64,000 bases of DNA from Halospina denitrificans (GTDB lineage: Bacteria > Pseudomonadota > Gammaproteobacteria > Pseudomonadales > Oleiphilaceae). This document shows, in pieces, positions 8,850 to 16,786 of the stretch; position 1 is the first letter of the stretch, and each line of letters opens with the position of its first letter. The stretch lies in contig NZ_SOAX01000001.1 of NCBI RefSeq assembly GCF_004364635.1, positions 310,001 to 374,000 of the forward strand. Direction: 5' to 3'. The notes below the pieces were generated by a model. That model was not told where the DNA came from and did not search any database. It worked only from the letters and a program-made list of their open reading frames with translations. Made by a program: the position numbers and the translations under genes.

Positions 8850-10472
8850 ATGGCCAGCGCTGTCTCAAGGACGAAGCAATGGCTGATGGCGCTACCCTGG
8901 CCGGGATGGGTGTTCTTTCTGTCGGTGGGCGTGCTGGCGCTGTTTCTGGGCCTCGGCGTTCAGCAGCCCGAGCAGCTTGCACTGGGCTCCCAGAAGGCAC
9001 TGGACTTTACCACCGATCATTTCGGGTGGCTCTATCTCTTCACCACCACGGGCTTCCTGGTCTACTGCGTCGGCATTGGGCTGAGCAACTATGGCCATAT
9101 CCGGCTGGGTGCCGATGGCGAGGCGCCGGAGTTCCCCTATACCACCTGGCTGGGCATGATCTTTTCGGCGGGCATGGGCGTCGGGCTTGTCTTCTGGGGC
9201 GTTGCCGAGCCCATGAGTCACTACATGAGCCCGCCTCTCGGCATTGCTGAAAGCCAGACCCCGCAGGCTGCAAGTCTGGCCATGCAGTATTCGCTCTTTC
9301 ACTGGGGTTTCCACCAATGGGCGAACTTTGCAGTGGTCGGGCTGGCGATTGCCTATGTGCGCTTTCGCCAGCAACGCCCCGGCCTGATCAGTGAAACCTT
9401 CCGGGCCAGTCTCGGGGACCGCGTTGATGGCGGCGTGGGTCATGGCATCAATGTGCTGGCCGTGGTTTCCACGGTCTTTGGCGTGGCAACCACCCTGGGG
9501 CTGGGGGTTATCCAGATCAACAGTGGCCTGTCGGCGGTGGCCGGGGTGGAATTCGGTGTTGATCAGCAGCTGAGTATTCTTGCCGGTGTGACCGTTATTT
9601 TCCTGCTCTGTGCCATGATGCCGCTGGAGAGTGGCGTGCGCTATGTCAGTGACGCCAATATGCTCCTGGCCGCCCTGGTGCTGCTGTTTGTTTTCTTCTT
9701 CGGCCCCACCGACTTCATCACGGCGGCACTGACCAATGCGCTCGGGGACTACTTTTCCAACATGATCGGTATGAGCTTCGTGATGAGCCCCTACACCGGG
9801 GATGACTGGGTGGAGCGCTGGACCATCTTCTATTGGGCCTGGGGACTCTCCTGGGCGCCCTTCGTAGGCAGCTTTATTGCCCGTATTTCCCGGGGTCGAA
9901 CCGTGCGTGAATTTGTGCTGGGTGTAATCGGGGTGCCGGTGTTGCTCAGTATGCTCTGGTTTGCGACCTTCGGTGGTTCCGCACTCTACTTCGAGTTGTT
10001 CGAGGGAGCGGCGATCGGGGACGCGGTGGTCCGGGAAATGAGTTCGGCGCTCTTCCTCACCCTGGAGTCGCTGCCCGGTACGGAGATACTCGGGATTACG
10101 ATCCTGGTGCTGATCGTGCTCTTCGTCATAACGTCCGCCAACTCCGCAACCTTTGTGCTGGGCATGTTTACCAGTCGGGGTGTGTTGGCCCCCAGTCGCC
10201 TTATGCGCCTGACCTGGGGTGTTATCCAGGTGCTGGTGGCCGGGCTGTTGCTGGTCAGTGGCGGGTTGGCGGCGCTCCAGACCATCTCTGTCGTGGCCGC
10301 CTTCCCCTTCATGATTCTCATGATCTTCATGGCGGCCTCACTCCTGAAAGACCTGCGCGGTGAAATCCGCCAGAAGGAACTGCACGAGGCCATTATGTAT
10401 GAACGTCTGCAAGCGTTGCTCGAGGCCAGGGACGCGGAAGATCAGCAATCGGAGGACGGAGGGACTCGCTGA
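8850..10472 (+). CDS. BCCT-family betaine/choline/carnitine transporter
   Basis: A 540-residue sodium- or proton-coupled uptake carrier with about twelve membrane helices. The glycine-rich substrate/ion site GMGVGLVFWGVAEP (about residues 108-121) and the family signature WTIFYWAWGLSWAPFVG (about 325-341) are both present. The family imports quaternary amines such as glycine betaine or choline, mainly for osmoprotection. The charged C-terminal tail is the region that senses osmotic stress in studied members. The start is the ATG at 8850; ten further upstream codons overlap the miniprotein end and are unlikely. Exact substrate is not resolved. Confidence 0.92.
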   Translation: MASAVSRTKQWLMALPWPGWVFFLSVGVLALFLGLGVQQPEQLALGSQKALDFTTDHFGWLYLFTTTGFLVYCVGIGLSNYGHIRLGADGEAPEFPYTTWLGMIFSAGMGVGLVFWGVAEPMSHYMSPPLGIAESQTPQAASLAMQYSLFHWGFHQWANFAVVGLAIAYVRFRQQRPGLISETFRASLGDRVDGGVGHGINVLAVVSTVFGVATTLGLGVIQINSGLSAVAGVEFGVDQQLSILAGVTVIFLLCAMMPLESGVRYVSDANMLLAALVLLFVFFFGPTDFITAALTNALGDYFSNMIGMSFVMSPYTGDDWVERWTIFYWAWGLSWAPFVGSFIARISRGRTVREFVLGVIGVPVLLSMLWFATFGGSALYFELFEGAAIGDAVVREMSSALFLTLESLPGTEILGITILVLIVLFVITSANSATFVLGMFTSRGVLAPSRLMRLTWGVIQVLVAGLLLVSGGLAALQTISVVAAFPFMILMIFMAASLLKDLRGEIRQKELHEAIMYERLQALLEARDAEDQQSEDGGTR

Positions 10473-10508
10473 GATTCAATCAAAGGCGGCGCTGTTTCCG
10501 GAGGTATC

Positions 10509-10538
10509 TTGACGATTACTAGGAGACTGGTCTAATAT
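10509..10538 (+). promoter_or_regulatory. Promoter and operator of the TetR gene
   Basis: TTGACG (10509-10514) and TAATAT (10533-10538) are separated by 18 bases, a good sigma-70 promoter. The dyad GAGACTGGTCTA (10523-10534) overlaps the -10 element. Its core AGAC-N2-GTCTA recurs before the downstream oxidoreductase gene, so it is probably the TetR autoregulatory operator. Only seven bases separate the -10 element from the ATG, so the message may be leaderless. Confidence 0.65.
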
Positions 10539-10545
10539 AAAAATC

Positions 10546-11130
10546 ATGACAGGCAACGAAACCCGAGAACACATCATCCAGAGCGGCGCGGAACTGATCC
10601 TGCGCAACGGCTTCCGGGCAACCGGCATCAACACGGTGCTGGATGAGGCCGGCGTACCCAAGGGGTCGTTCTATTATTACTTCAAGAGTAAGAACGACTT
10701 TGGGCTGGCGGTCATTGATGCCTATGCCGAAAGCTACAGGGAGCGTCTGGATGCAACACTGGGGGATGACACGCGAACGCCCCTGGAGCGTATTCGACTC
10801 TATCTGGATACGGCAGCCGGGGACGTCGCTGCAAGCGACTACTCGAAAGGCTGTCTGATCGGGAACCTGGGCCAGGAACTCGCAGCCCAGAACGACGCGT
10901 TTCGGGAGCGGCTGAACGATGTGTTCGCGGCCTGGGAACAGCGCTTCCGGGACTGTATTGCGGAAGGCCAGCAACAGGGTGAGGTTGCGTCGGAACTCGA
11001 TCCGAGAGAAGCAGCATCGCTGTTACTTTCCGGTTGGCAGGGTGCTTTGTTGCGGTCCAAGCTGACACGCTCCAGCGAGCCACTCACCCATTTCCGCAAC
11101 CTGTTGTTTTCAAGGGTGCTTCAACCCTGA
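10546..11130 (+). CDS. TetR/AcrR-family transcriptional repressor (NemR-like)
   Basis: A 194-residue regulator with an N-terminal TetR helix-turn-helix (GFRATGINTVLDEAGVPKGS, then FYYYFKSKNDFGLAV, about residues 25-60) and a helical ligand-binding domain. Length and C-terminal style fit the NemR branch, which senses electrophiles and represses reductases. A cysteine in YSKGCLIGN (about residue 103) is a possible reactive sensor. The gene lies directly upstream of an old yellow enzyme gene, the classical NemR target, and both share the operator. No Shine-Dalgarno is visible before the ATG. Confidence 0.85.
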   Translation: MTGNETREHIIQSGAELILRNGFRATGINTVLDEAGVPKGSFYYYFKSKNDFGLAVIDAYAESYRERLDATLGDDTRTPLERIRLYLDTAAGDVAASDYSKGCLIGNLGQELAAQNDAFRERLNDVFAAWEQRFRDCIAEGQQQGEVASELDPREAASLLLSGWQGALLRSKLTRSSEPLTHFRNLLFSRVLQP

Positions 11131-11137
11131 TCCATTT

Positions 11138-11166
11138 TTGCCGGATTTATAGTAGACCTGTCTAAT
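11138..11166 (+). promoter_or_regulatory. Promoter and TetR operator of the old yellow enzyme gene
   Basis: TTGCCG (11138-11143) and TCTAAT (11161-11166) are spaced by 17 bases. The dyad TAGACCTGTCTA (11153-11164) is a perfect 5-bp inverted repeat around two central bases and overlaps the -10 element. The same core followed by AT lies at 10523-10534. Repression by the upstream TetR protein is inferred. Confidence 0.7.
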
Positions 11167-11199
11167 TAACAGGTATTCACAGAATGAGGAGAATTGCTC

Positions 11200-12312
11200 A
11201 TGACGGACACCACCAACCCACTCTTCCAACCACTGACGCTGGGTGATCTTGAACTGCCCAACCGCATTGTCATGGCACCGTTGACCCGGGCCCGGGCAGG
11301 TCAGCCCGGCGATGTGCCCAGTGACATGAATGCCACCTATTACGCCCAGCGCGCCAGCACGGGCCTGATCATCAGCGAGGCCACCCAGGTCTCCCAGCAG
11401 GGCAAGGGCTACGCCTTCACCCCCGGCATCTACACGCCGGAGCAGGTGGCCGGGTGGCGCAAGGTGACTGACGCGGTGCACGCCGCCGGTGGCCGGATGC
11501 ACGCTCAGCTGTGGCATGTGGGTCGGATCTCGCATCCCGAGCTGCAACCGGGCGGTGATCTGCCGGTTGGCCCTTCCGCCATCAAGCCGGAAGGCTCGCA
11601 GGTATTCATCAGCGCCGAGTCCGGCATGGTGGATATCCCGACTCCGAGGGCACTGGAAGCCGATGAGCTGCCCGGAATTGTGGAGCAGTACCGCAAGGGT
11701 GCCGAAAACGCCAGGGAAGCGGGCTTTGATGGCATCGAGATCCACGCGGCCAACGGTTACCTGCTCGACCAGTTCATCCGTTCCGGCAGTAACCACCGCA
11801 CGGACGAGTACGGTGGCTCCGTGGAGAACCGCCTGCGCTTCCCGATGATGGTGGTCGAGGCGGTCAAGGAAGTCTGGCCCGCCGCGCGTATCGGCATCCG
11901 CGTCAGCCCGACGGGCAGTTTCAACAGCATGCATGATGAGGATCCTCACAGCACCTATCGCGCGCTGGCACGCAAGGTGAACGAGGCGGGACTGGCGTAC
12001 ATTGAGGTGGTCGAGGATTCCTTCCAGGGCAACCACGAGAACGGCCGTCCTGAGAGCGTCATTGATGCGATCCGCGAGGCGTTCAACGGCGTTTACATTG
12101 GTAATGGCGCCTACACCCGGGAGGAAGCCATGGAGCGGATTGAGGCTGGTCGCTGTGACCTGGTCTCCTTCGGGCGTCCGATTATCGCGAACCCGGATCT
12201 GGTTGAGCGTTTCCGGCGTAATGCCCCACTTAACGAGTGGGATCAGAGCACCTTTTATGGCGGTGACGAGCGCGGCTACACCGACTATCCCACGCTGGAC
12301 GAAAGCCAGTAA
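11200..12312 (+). CDS. Old yellow enzyme family FMN oxidoreductase (N-ethylmaleimide reductase-like)
   Basis: A 370-residue TIM-barrel flavoprotein reducing activated C=C bonds, nitro groups and reactive electrophiles with NAD(P)H. Diagnostic motifs are present in order: FQPLTLGDLELPNRIVMAPL at the N-terminus, QLWHVGRISHPELQPGG (about 108-124), HAANGYLLDQF with the likely catalytic tyrosine (about 183-193), RTDEYGGSVENR (about 199-210) and SFGRPIIANPDL near the end. The ATG at 11200 has GAGGA ten bases upstream. It is probably TetR-controlled and co-transcribed with the SDR gene 36 bases later. Confidence 0.92.
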   Translation: MTDTTNPLFQPLTLGDLELPNRIVMAPLTRARAGQPGDVPSDMNATYYAQRASTGLIISEATQVSQQGKGYAFTPGIYTPEQVAGWRKVTDAVHAAGGRMHAQLWHVGRISHPELQPGGDLPVGPSAIKPEGSQVFISAESGMVDIPTPRALEADELPGIVEQYRKGAENAREAGFDGIEIHAANGYLLDQFIRSGSNHRTDEYGGSVENRLRFPMMVVEAVKEVWPAARIGIRVSPTGSFNSMHDEDPHSTYRALARKVNEAGLAYIEVVEDSFQGNHENGRPESVIDAIREAFNGVYIGNGAYTREEAMERIEAGRCDLVSFGRPIIANPDLVERFRRNAPLNEWDQSTFYGGDERGYTDYPTLDESQ

Positions 12313-12348
12313 GACACGAAATCCAAATTCTGAGCAGGGAGTACCCGA

Positions 12349-13086
12349 ATGTCAGAGATCAGCAATAAAGTAGTCATCATCACAGGCGCGAGCAGTGGCC
12401 TGGGCGAAGCCACGGCCCGCATGCTCGCCGACAAGGGCGCGAAACTCATGCTGGCGGCCCGGCGTGAGGATCGGCTGAAGGACCTCACCGAGTCCATCAA
12501 GTCCAACGGGGGCGAGGCAAGCTATCAGGTGGTGGATGTAACCGATCGCAGTGCCATGCAGTCACTGGCGGATCAGACACGCGAGACCTACGGACGCATC
12601 GATGTGCTGGTGGCCAATGCCGGCCTGATGCAGCTCGCGCCACTGGACAAGCTGAAGGTGGATGAGTGGGACACGATGATCGACGTTAACATCAAGGGTG
12701 TTCTGTACGGCCTGGCGGCGGTCCTGCCCACCATGCGTGAGCAGCAGTCGGGCCATATCATCAACCTGTCTTCCGTGGCCGGCCACACCGTCTTCCCCGG
12801 AGCGGCCGTCTACTGCGCGACCAAGTACGCGGTCAAGGCGCTCTCCGAGGGCATTCGCCAGGAGTCCAACGGTGAGATCCGCGCAACCAATATCTCCCCC
12901 GGTGCGGTGGATACGGAGCTGACGGACCACATCACGGACCCGGGCGCCCAGCAGGCCGCCGGTGACCTGTATTCCGTGGCCATTGGCTCCGACGCCATTG
13001 CCCGTGCCATCACCTATGCCATTGAGCAGCCCGGCGATGTGGACGTGAATGAGATGATCATCCGCCCCACCAAGCAGGAGCTGTGA
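12349..13086 (+). CDS. Short-chain dehydrogenase/reductase
   Basis: A 245-residue classical SDR. The cofactor-binding TGASSGLGEATA (about residues 13-24), structural NAG (about 92-94), catalytic Ser in NLSSVAGH (about 143) and the YCATK pair of Tyr and Lys (about 156-160) are all visible. Arginines after the first strand (AARREDRL) suggest a preference for NADP(H). It follows the old yellow enzyme gene by 36 bases on the same strand, so it is probably part of the same TetR-controlled electrophile-response unit. Similar proteins are often annotated as NADP-dependent serine-type dehydrogenases, but the substrate is unknown. Confidence 0.9.
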   Translation: MSEISNKVVIITGASSGLGEATARMLADKGAKLMLAARREDRLKDLTESIKSNGGEASYQVVDVTDRSAMQSLADQTRETYGRIDVLVANAGLMQLAPLDKLKVDEWDTMIDVNIKGVLYGLAAVLPTMREQQSGHIINLSSVAGHTVFPGAAVYCATKYAVKALSEGIRQESNGEIRATNISPGAVDTELTDHITDPGAQQAAGDLYSVAIGSDAIARAITYAIEQPGDVDVNEMIIRPTKQEL

Positions 13087-13125
13087 TTCGCGGGCCGGGC
13101 CCATTGGGGTCCGGCCATCCTCCCC

Positions 13126-14160
13126 CTATTCCGAGATCCGGAAGCGGACCTCGCCCAGCATCTGCCCCGACTCTGTCGTCACCCTGACCCGCCATTGGCC
13201 CTCCGGATTCGGGGGGAAAACGAGCTTGTGCGTCCAGGCGCGGTAACCCGCCTTTCGCCCTCCCGTCACCTCCAGTGGGATACGGTCATAGGTGTGTCCC
13301 TCATGAATCCATTCGTGGTAGACCCTCTCGTTCAGACCCCGTGGCGCCCGTATCGCGGTATAGGCATACAGGCCCCGCTCCAGGACGTTATCGGCAGACG
13401 GATGGCGGAGGCTGCGTCCCGCCGTCAGATCGTCCTGGTCCACAACATGGGTAATGGTGCTGTCGGTCAGCCAGAGTGTTGCGGGCGGAACGGCGGGTCT
13501 TGCCACCCACGCGATCACGCCCAGTGAAAGCACGATGCCAACCATGCCCGCCCCCTTCAGCATGCCGCCGAGAGGCACGACCTGGATGATGCTTGGAAGC
13601 GCCAGTGTCACGGTCAGTGCCGTGGTTATCGCGTAGCTCTCCCAGGTGGTGAGATGAACAATGATGGGCAGCGCGGTCAGCAGGACCACGGACAGGGCAA
13701 GGCAGTGATAGGCCAGGAAAAGCCACCGGTGTTTGGCCAGTCGGCCGTGGTAGAGGGGATCAATGATGGAAATCAGGCCCGCAATGCCGATCATCACCGT
13801 AAATACGGCCTGCGGGCTGGTCCAGGTGGTCGTGATGGCAAAAAAAGGCAGGACGAAGAAGAAGCTTTCCTGGTGCACGATCTGGGTGGTGTACCGGAGC
13901 AGGGTTGGCGGAATAGTGAACCCTGTTGTCACCCTGACAAGCCGCCGGATGGGCTCTTCCAGCAACAGCCACACCCAGCCGGCAAGCATCAAAAGCGCAA
14001 TGATCCCAGCCGTTCTCGCCTGGCGATCGACCATCAGGAAACTGGCGAGGCCGCCAACAAATCCGATGGTTGCAAAAAAATAGGGATGACGCCGCCCATG
14101 GGCAACGGCTTTCAGGATCTTCCTTTTCCAGAGGCGCCGTGATGTGGCTGGTTCGGGCAT
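13126..14160 (-). CDS. DUF2914/DUF5924-type membrane protein
   Basis: A 344-residue protein with a short basic N-terminus, about eight hydrophobic segments over the first 220 residues, and a soluble C-terminal domain of about 110 residues rich in aromatic and basic residues (RGLNERVYHEWIHEGHTYDR, then WRVRVTTESGQMLGEVRF). The last part matches the DUF2914 domain that ends such proteins. No biochemical role is established. The ATG two codons into the longest reading frame was used because GAAGAG precedes it. It converges with the SDR gene on the left. Confidence 0.7.
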   Translation of the reverse strand: MPEPATSRRLWKRKILKAVAHGRRHPYFFATIGFVGGLASFLMVDRQARTAGIIALLMLAGWVWLLLEEPIRRLVRVTTGFTIPPTLLRYTTQIVHQESFFFVLPFFAITTTWTSPQAVFTVMIGIAGLISIIDPLYHGRLAKHRWLFLAYHCLALSVVLLTALPIIVHLTTWESYAITTALTVTLALPSIIQVVPLGGMLKGAGMVGIVLSLGVIAWVARPAVPPATLWLTDSTITHVVDQDDLTAGRSLRHPSADNVLERGLYAYTAIRAPRGLNERVYHEWIHEGHTYDRIPLEVTGGRKAGYRAWTHKLVFPPNPEGQWRVRVTTESGQMLGEVRFRISE

Positions 14161-14254
14161 GAGCACATACTCTTCAGGCCATTCGGGATATGCTGGCCAG
14201 CGAACGTTAGGGTAACCGGTTGAGTGAAGTCAAAAAATGTGGGTTACCGTTATG

Positions 14255-15709
14255 TCAGCCCTGGGGGGTTTCCCTCGGTTCGCCCGTGAGAGTGCGGAAG
14301 CGTTCGACGACTTCCTGGCGCTCACGCTGAAGCAGCTGCAGCAGTTCCTGCTGGTCCCAGAAAAAAGTCCTGACCAGGATCTTTTCCCGGTAGACCAGGA
14401 TGTCACGGCGATAACGCAGCGTGATGAATCCGGTTGGCGGCAGGGTCGCGAGGTAGCCCAGAATGCCTTTCCAGCCCATCTCCGCTGAATACCAGAGCCA
14501 GAAACCAAAGCCTCCGTAGCTGATGATGAAGGCCAGGAAGCCAATGCCGAAATAGGCGAAGGCCCGGATCGCCTCGTCCCGGTTCAGTTGGGCCGTGTAC
14601 TTGGTGAAGAAGTAGGGAATGGCATTGTGTACAAGCCCGAACAGGGCCAGGGGTGCCATGGCGATCGCATAGATGGTCATCCGTAGCCGGATCAGGCGTT
14701 CGCGCACGGGCTCGTTCAGGGATTGCTTGACCACCTGGCTGAGTTCGGTCTGGTGCAGGTGGGCCTGGTAACGGTCGACCTGGCGTCTCAGGAGCTGGAC
14801 CGCTTCGGGATCATTCGCGGTTGCCCGGGTGAGAACATCGGTCAGGTACTGTTCATTATGCAGCCGTGTTTCCAGGGGCGCATCGACGTCACCCGCATCC
14901 GGGTGATACCAGTCAAGCAGCTTCCAGATCCAGCGTTTGATGCGCGAGGGTTGCCGGTTGTCCGCATCCGTGGCCTCCGTGTTCCCGCCCTTTGTCTGCA
15001 TGGGGTCCTGACCCAGTGCTTCGGCGAGATCCGTCGCCAACGCACGCACCTGATCGTTTTCCACGTGCAGGGTCTGACGGCGCAATGATTCCTGAAGGTG
15101 GGCCGTCAGCCGCGCCACCGCTTCCTCGGGGTCTTTCCGGTGCAGCTCCGCGTAGTCAGCTACCCGTATGGGCGCCGCGTAACGCAGCAGTACCGCGGAC
15201 ATGAACAGTTCCCGATTCTCGAAGTTCAGCCCCACCGGCACAATCTTCAGCCCCAGCCGGTAATTGTTGCGGGCTTCCGCCGCCAGGGCCATTCGTGCAG
15301 TGCCGGGACGGACTTCCCCGATTCCCCGCGCCGGGGAATTACTGCCCTCTGGAAAGATGCCCAGACAACCACCACGCTCGAAAAGCTCGTAGACCTTTTC
15401 GAATACCTCCACGTTGCGGCTGCCTGCGTCCCGGGTTTCATGGGAGCGGTAGACGGGGATGGCGCCGACCCCGTAAAGCAGCCCCGCCACAATGCGGTTG
15501 CGGAATAGCCCGCTCTTGGCCAGGAAGTGGATCTTGCGGCGGTTCTGGGTCGCCAGAAGTATGGCATCGAGGATGGAGGTGGGGTGATTGGAGGCGAGGA
15601 TTACCGGGCCGGACTCCGGAACCCGCTCCTCGTTGTGGGAGCGGATACTGGTGAAGTACAGGTGGTTGAAGATGGAAAAGAGTCTGACAATGGGTCCGTA
15701 CAGCTTCAT
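14255..15709 (-). CDS. PlsC-like lysophospholipid/glycerol acyltransferase
   Basis: A 484-residue protein with an N-terminal acyltransferase domain: NHPTSILDAI (about residues 41-50) supplies the catalytic His and Asp, and GIFPEGSNSPARGIG (about 116-130) is the substrate-phosphate-binding block. The His-to-Asp spacing is one residue longer than the textbook HX4D and is like the NHPxSxLD variants of the superfamily. A soluble segment of about 110 residues and two or three membrane helices near the C-terminus follow. It probably transfers acyl chains to a glycerolipid or lysolipid at the inner membrane. It is far longer than a basic PlsC. Confidence 0.82.
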   Translation of the reverse strand: MKLYGPIVRLFSIFNHLYFTSIRSHNEERVPESGPVILASNHPTSILDAILLATQNRRKIHFLAKSGLFRNRIVAGLLYGVGAIPVYRSHETRDAGSRNVEVFEKVYELFERGGCLGIFPEGSNSPARGIGEVRPGTARMALAAEARNNYRLGLKIVPVGLNFENRELFMSAVLLRYAAPIRVADYAELHRKDPEEAVARLTAHLQESLRRQTLHVENDQVRALATDLAEALGQDPMQTKGGNTEATDADNRQPSRIKRWIWKLLDWYHPDAGDVDAPLETRLHNEQYLTDVLTRATANDPEAVQLLRRQVDRYQAHLHQTELSQVVKQSLNEPVRERLIRLRMTIYAIAMAPLALFGLVHNAIPYFFTKYTAQLNRDEAIRAFAYFGIGFLAFIISYGGFGFWLWYSAEMGWKGILGYLATLPPTGFITLRYRRDILVYREKILVRTFFWDQQELLQLLQRERQEVVERFRTLTGEPRETPQG

Positions 15710-15745
15710 GGACGTACCTTGGCCTGAATCGCGGCGGCGGTCAAT

Positions 15746-16786
15746 TCAGGTCTGTAGTGGATAGGGTTCCATGATATAGCACAGACAGTCCTGGTGAATA
15801 ACCGTAATGTCGGCGGTGAGCATGGACAGCAGGCAGGGGCGGCGTGTCAGGATCCGTTCGTTCTCATAGCGAATGTAGTCCTGGTGCACGTCCCGGCCGT
15901 CGTTGTCCCTCACGGTCAGCCCCGGGCTTCCCGGCGCCTTCCAGCCCAGCAGGGTGCCGGGCTGGAGGTAGCGGAAGTTGAGGGACTCGAGGTCCTCGGG
16001 GAAACACAGGTCATAACGCCGGGTCTGTTCACCAAATCCCAGGCTTGCGGTTTCATCCACCGTGATCCGGGCCACGGTATGGAAGACGTGGAGATCCTCA
16101 CCCACCAGGGTGGCATCGCTGATCCCCTCTTCGACAAGAAGCTCATTCACGACCCGGACCACCCGGTTGATGCCTTCGGCAAGGCCGGATATACCGCATT
16201 CGAAGGTGGCGGTCGGGCACAGGCGGGACAGCGCCATCCCCAGCACCTCGTGGGGCTCCGTGAAGTAGACCAGGGTATTGCTGAGTTTGCGGGCGATGTT
16301 CAGGTAGCGCGGATCCAGCCGGTTCACGCAGCCGTAGATCGGGTTTCTGCCACTGTTGTTGTGCACATCCAGGGCCGCAAACAGGGGCTGGCTCGACAGC
16401 TCCTCCAGCAGTTGTTCCGCCATACGGCATTCCGGATGCTCGCCTCCGGCCCAGATGCGGTTGTAGTCCGGCTGGCCCGGAAGCCTGCGCACCCCATAGC
16501 GGGCGGCTTCCACATTGCCCACGAAGATCCAGAGGTCCCGCGGAAGTGGCAGGTTTTTCTCGTGAAAGTCGCGCAGCAGGATCTGGAGGGCCAGGAATCC
16601 CGAGACTTCATTGCCGTGCAGCAGAATGGATACAAACAGCGGCGGCTGGCGTTCACCGCGAAGACGTATGAGCGTGGGGCCGTCCAGGATCGTGTCCAGC
16701 CGGTTGACCGGGCAGTCCAGGAAGCCCCTGGGCAGGCGGTCCAGGTGTCTGATGTGCGTGGGGCGATCCGGATCTAGAGTGTCCAT
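15746..16786 (-). CDS. Succinylglutamate desuccinylase/aspartoacylase-family (M14-like) zinc hydrolase
   Basis: A 346-residue protein of the AstE/AspA branch of M14 carboxypeptidases. The zinc-binding HGNE occurs in FVSILLHGNEVSGFLA (about residues 51-66), with DVHNNSGRNP (about 139-148) supplying the next histidine, and ATFECG (about 192-197) near the usual catalytic glutamate. Members remove acyl groups from amino-acid amides or esters. Its ATG lies inside the last codons of the upstream glutamate-cysteine-ligase-like gene (13-base overlap), so the two are probably translated together and may act on one metabolite. True substrate unknown. Confidence 0.82.
   Translation of the reverse strand: MDTLDPDRPTHIRHLDRLPRGFLDCPVNRLDTILDGPTLIRLRGERQPPLFVSILLHGNEVSGFLALQILLRDFHEKNLPLPRDLWIFVGNVEAARYGVRRLPGQPDYNRIWAGGEHPECRMAEQLLEELSSQPLFAALDVHNNSGRNPIYGCVNRLDPRYLNIARKLSNTLVYFTEPHEVLGMALSRLCPTATFECGISGLAEGINRVVRVVNELLVEEGISDATLVGEDLHVFHTVARITVDETASLGFGEQTRRYDLCFPEDLESLNFRYLQPGTLLGWKAPGSPGLTVRDNDGRDVHQDYIRYENERILTRRPCLLSMLTADITVIHQDCLCYIMEPYPLQT

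Noticed and set aside
11110-12036. Minus-strand frame of 308 codons
   Set aside because: Antisense to the old yellow enzyme gene and covers its promoter.
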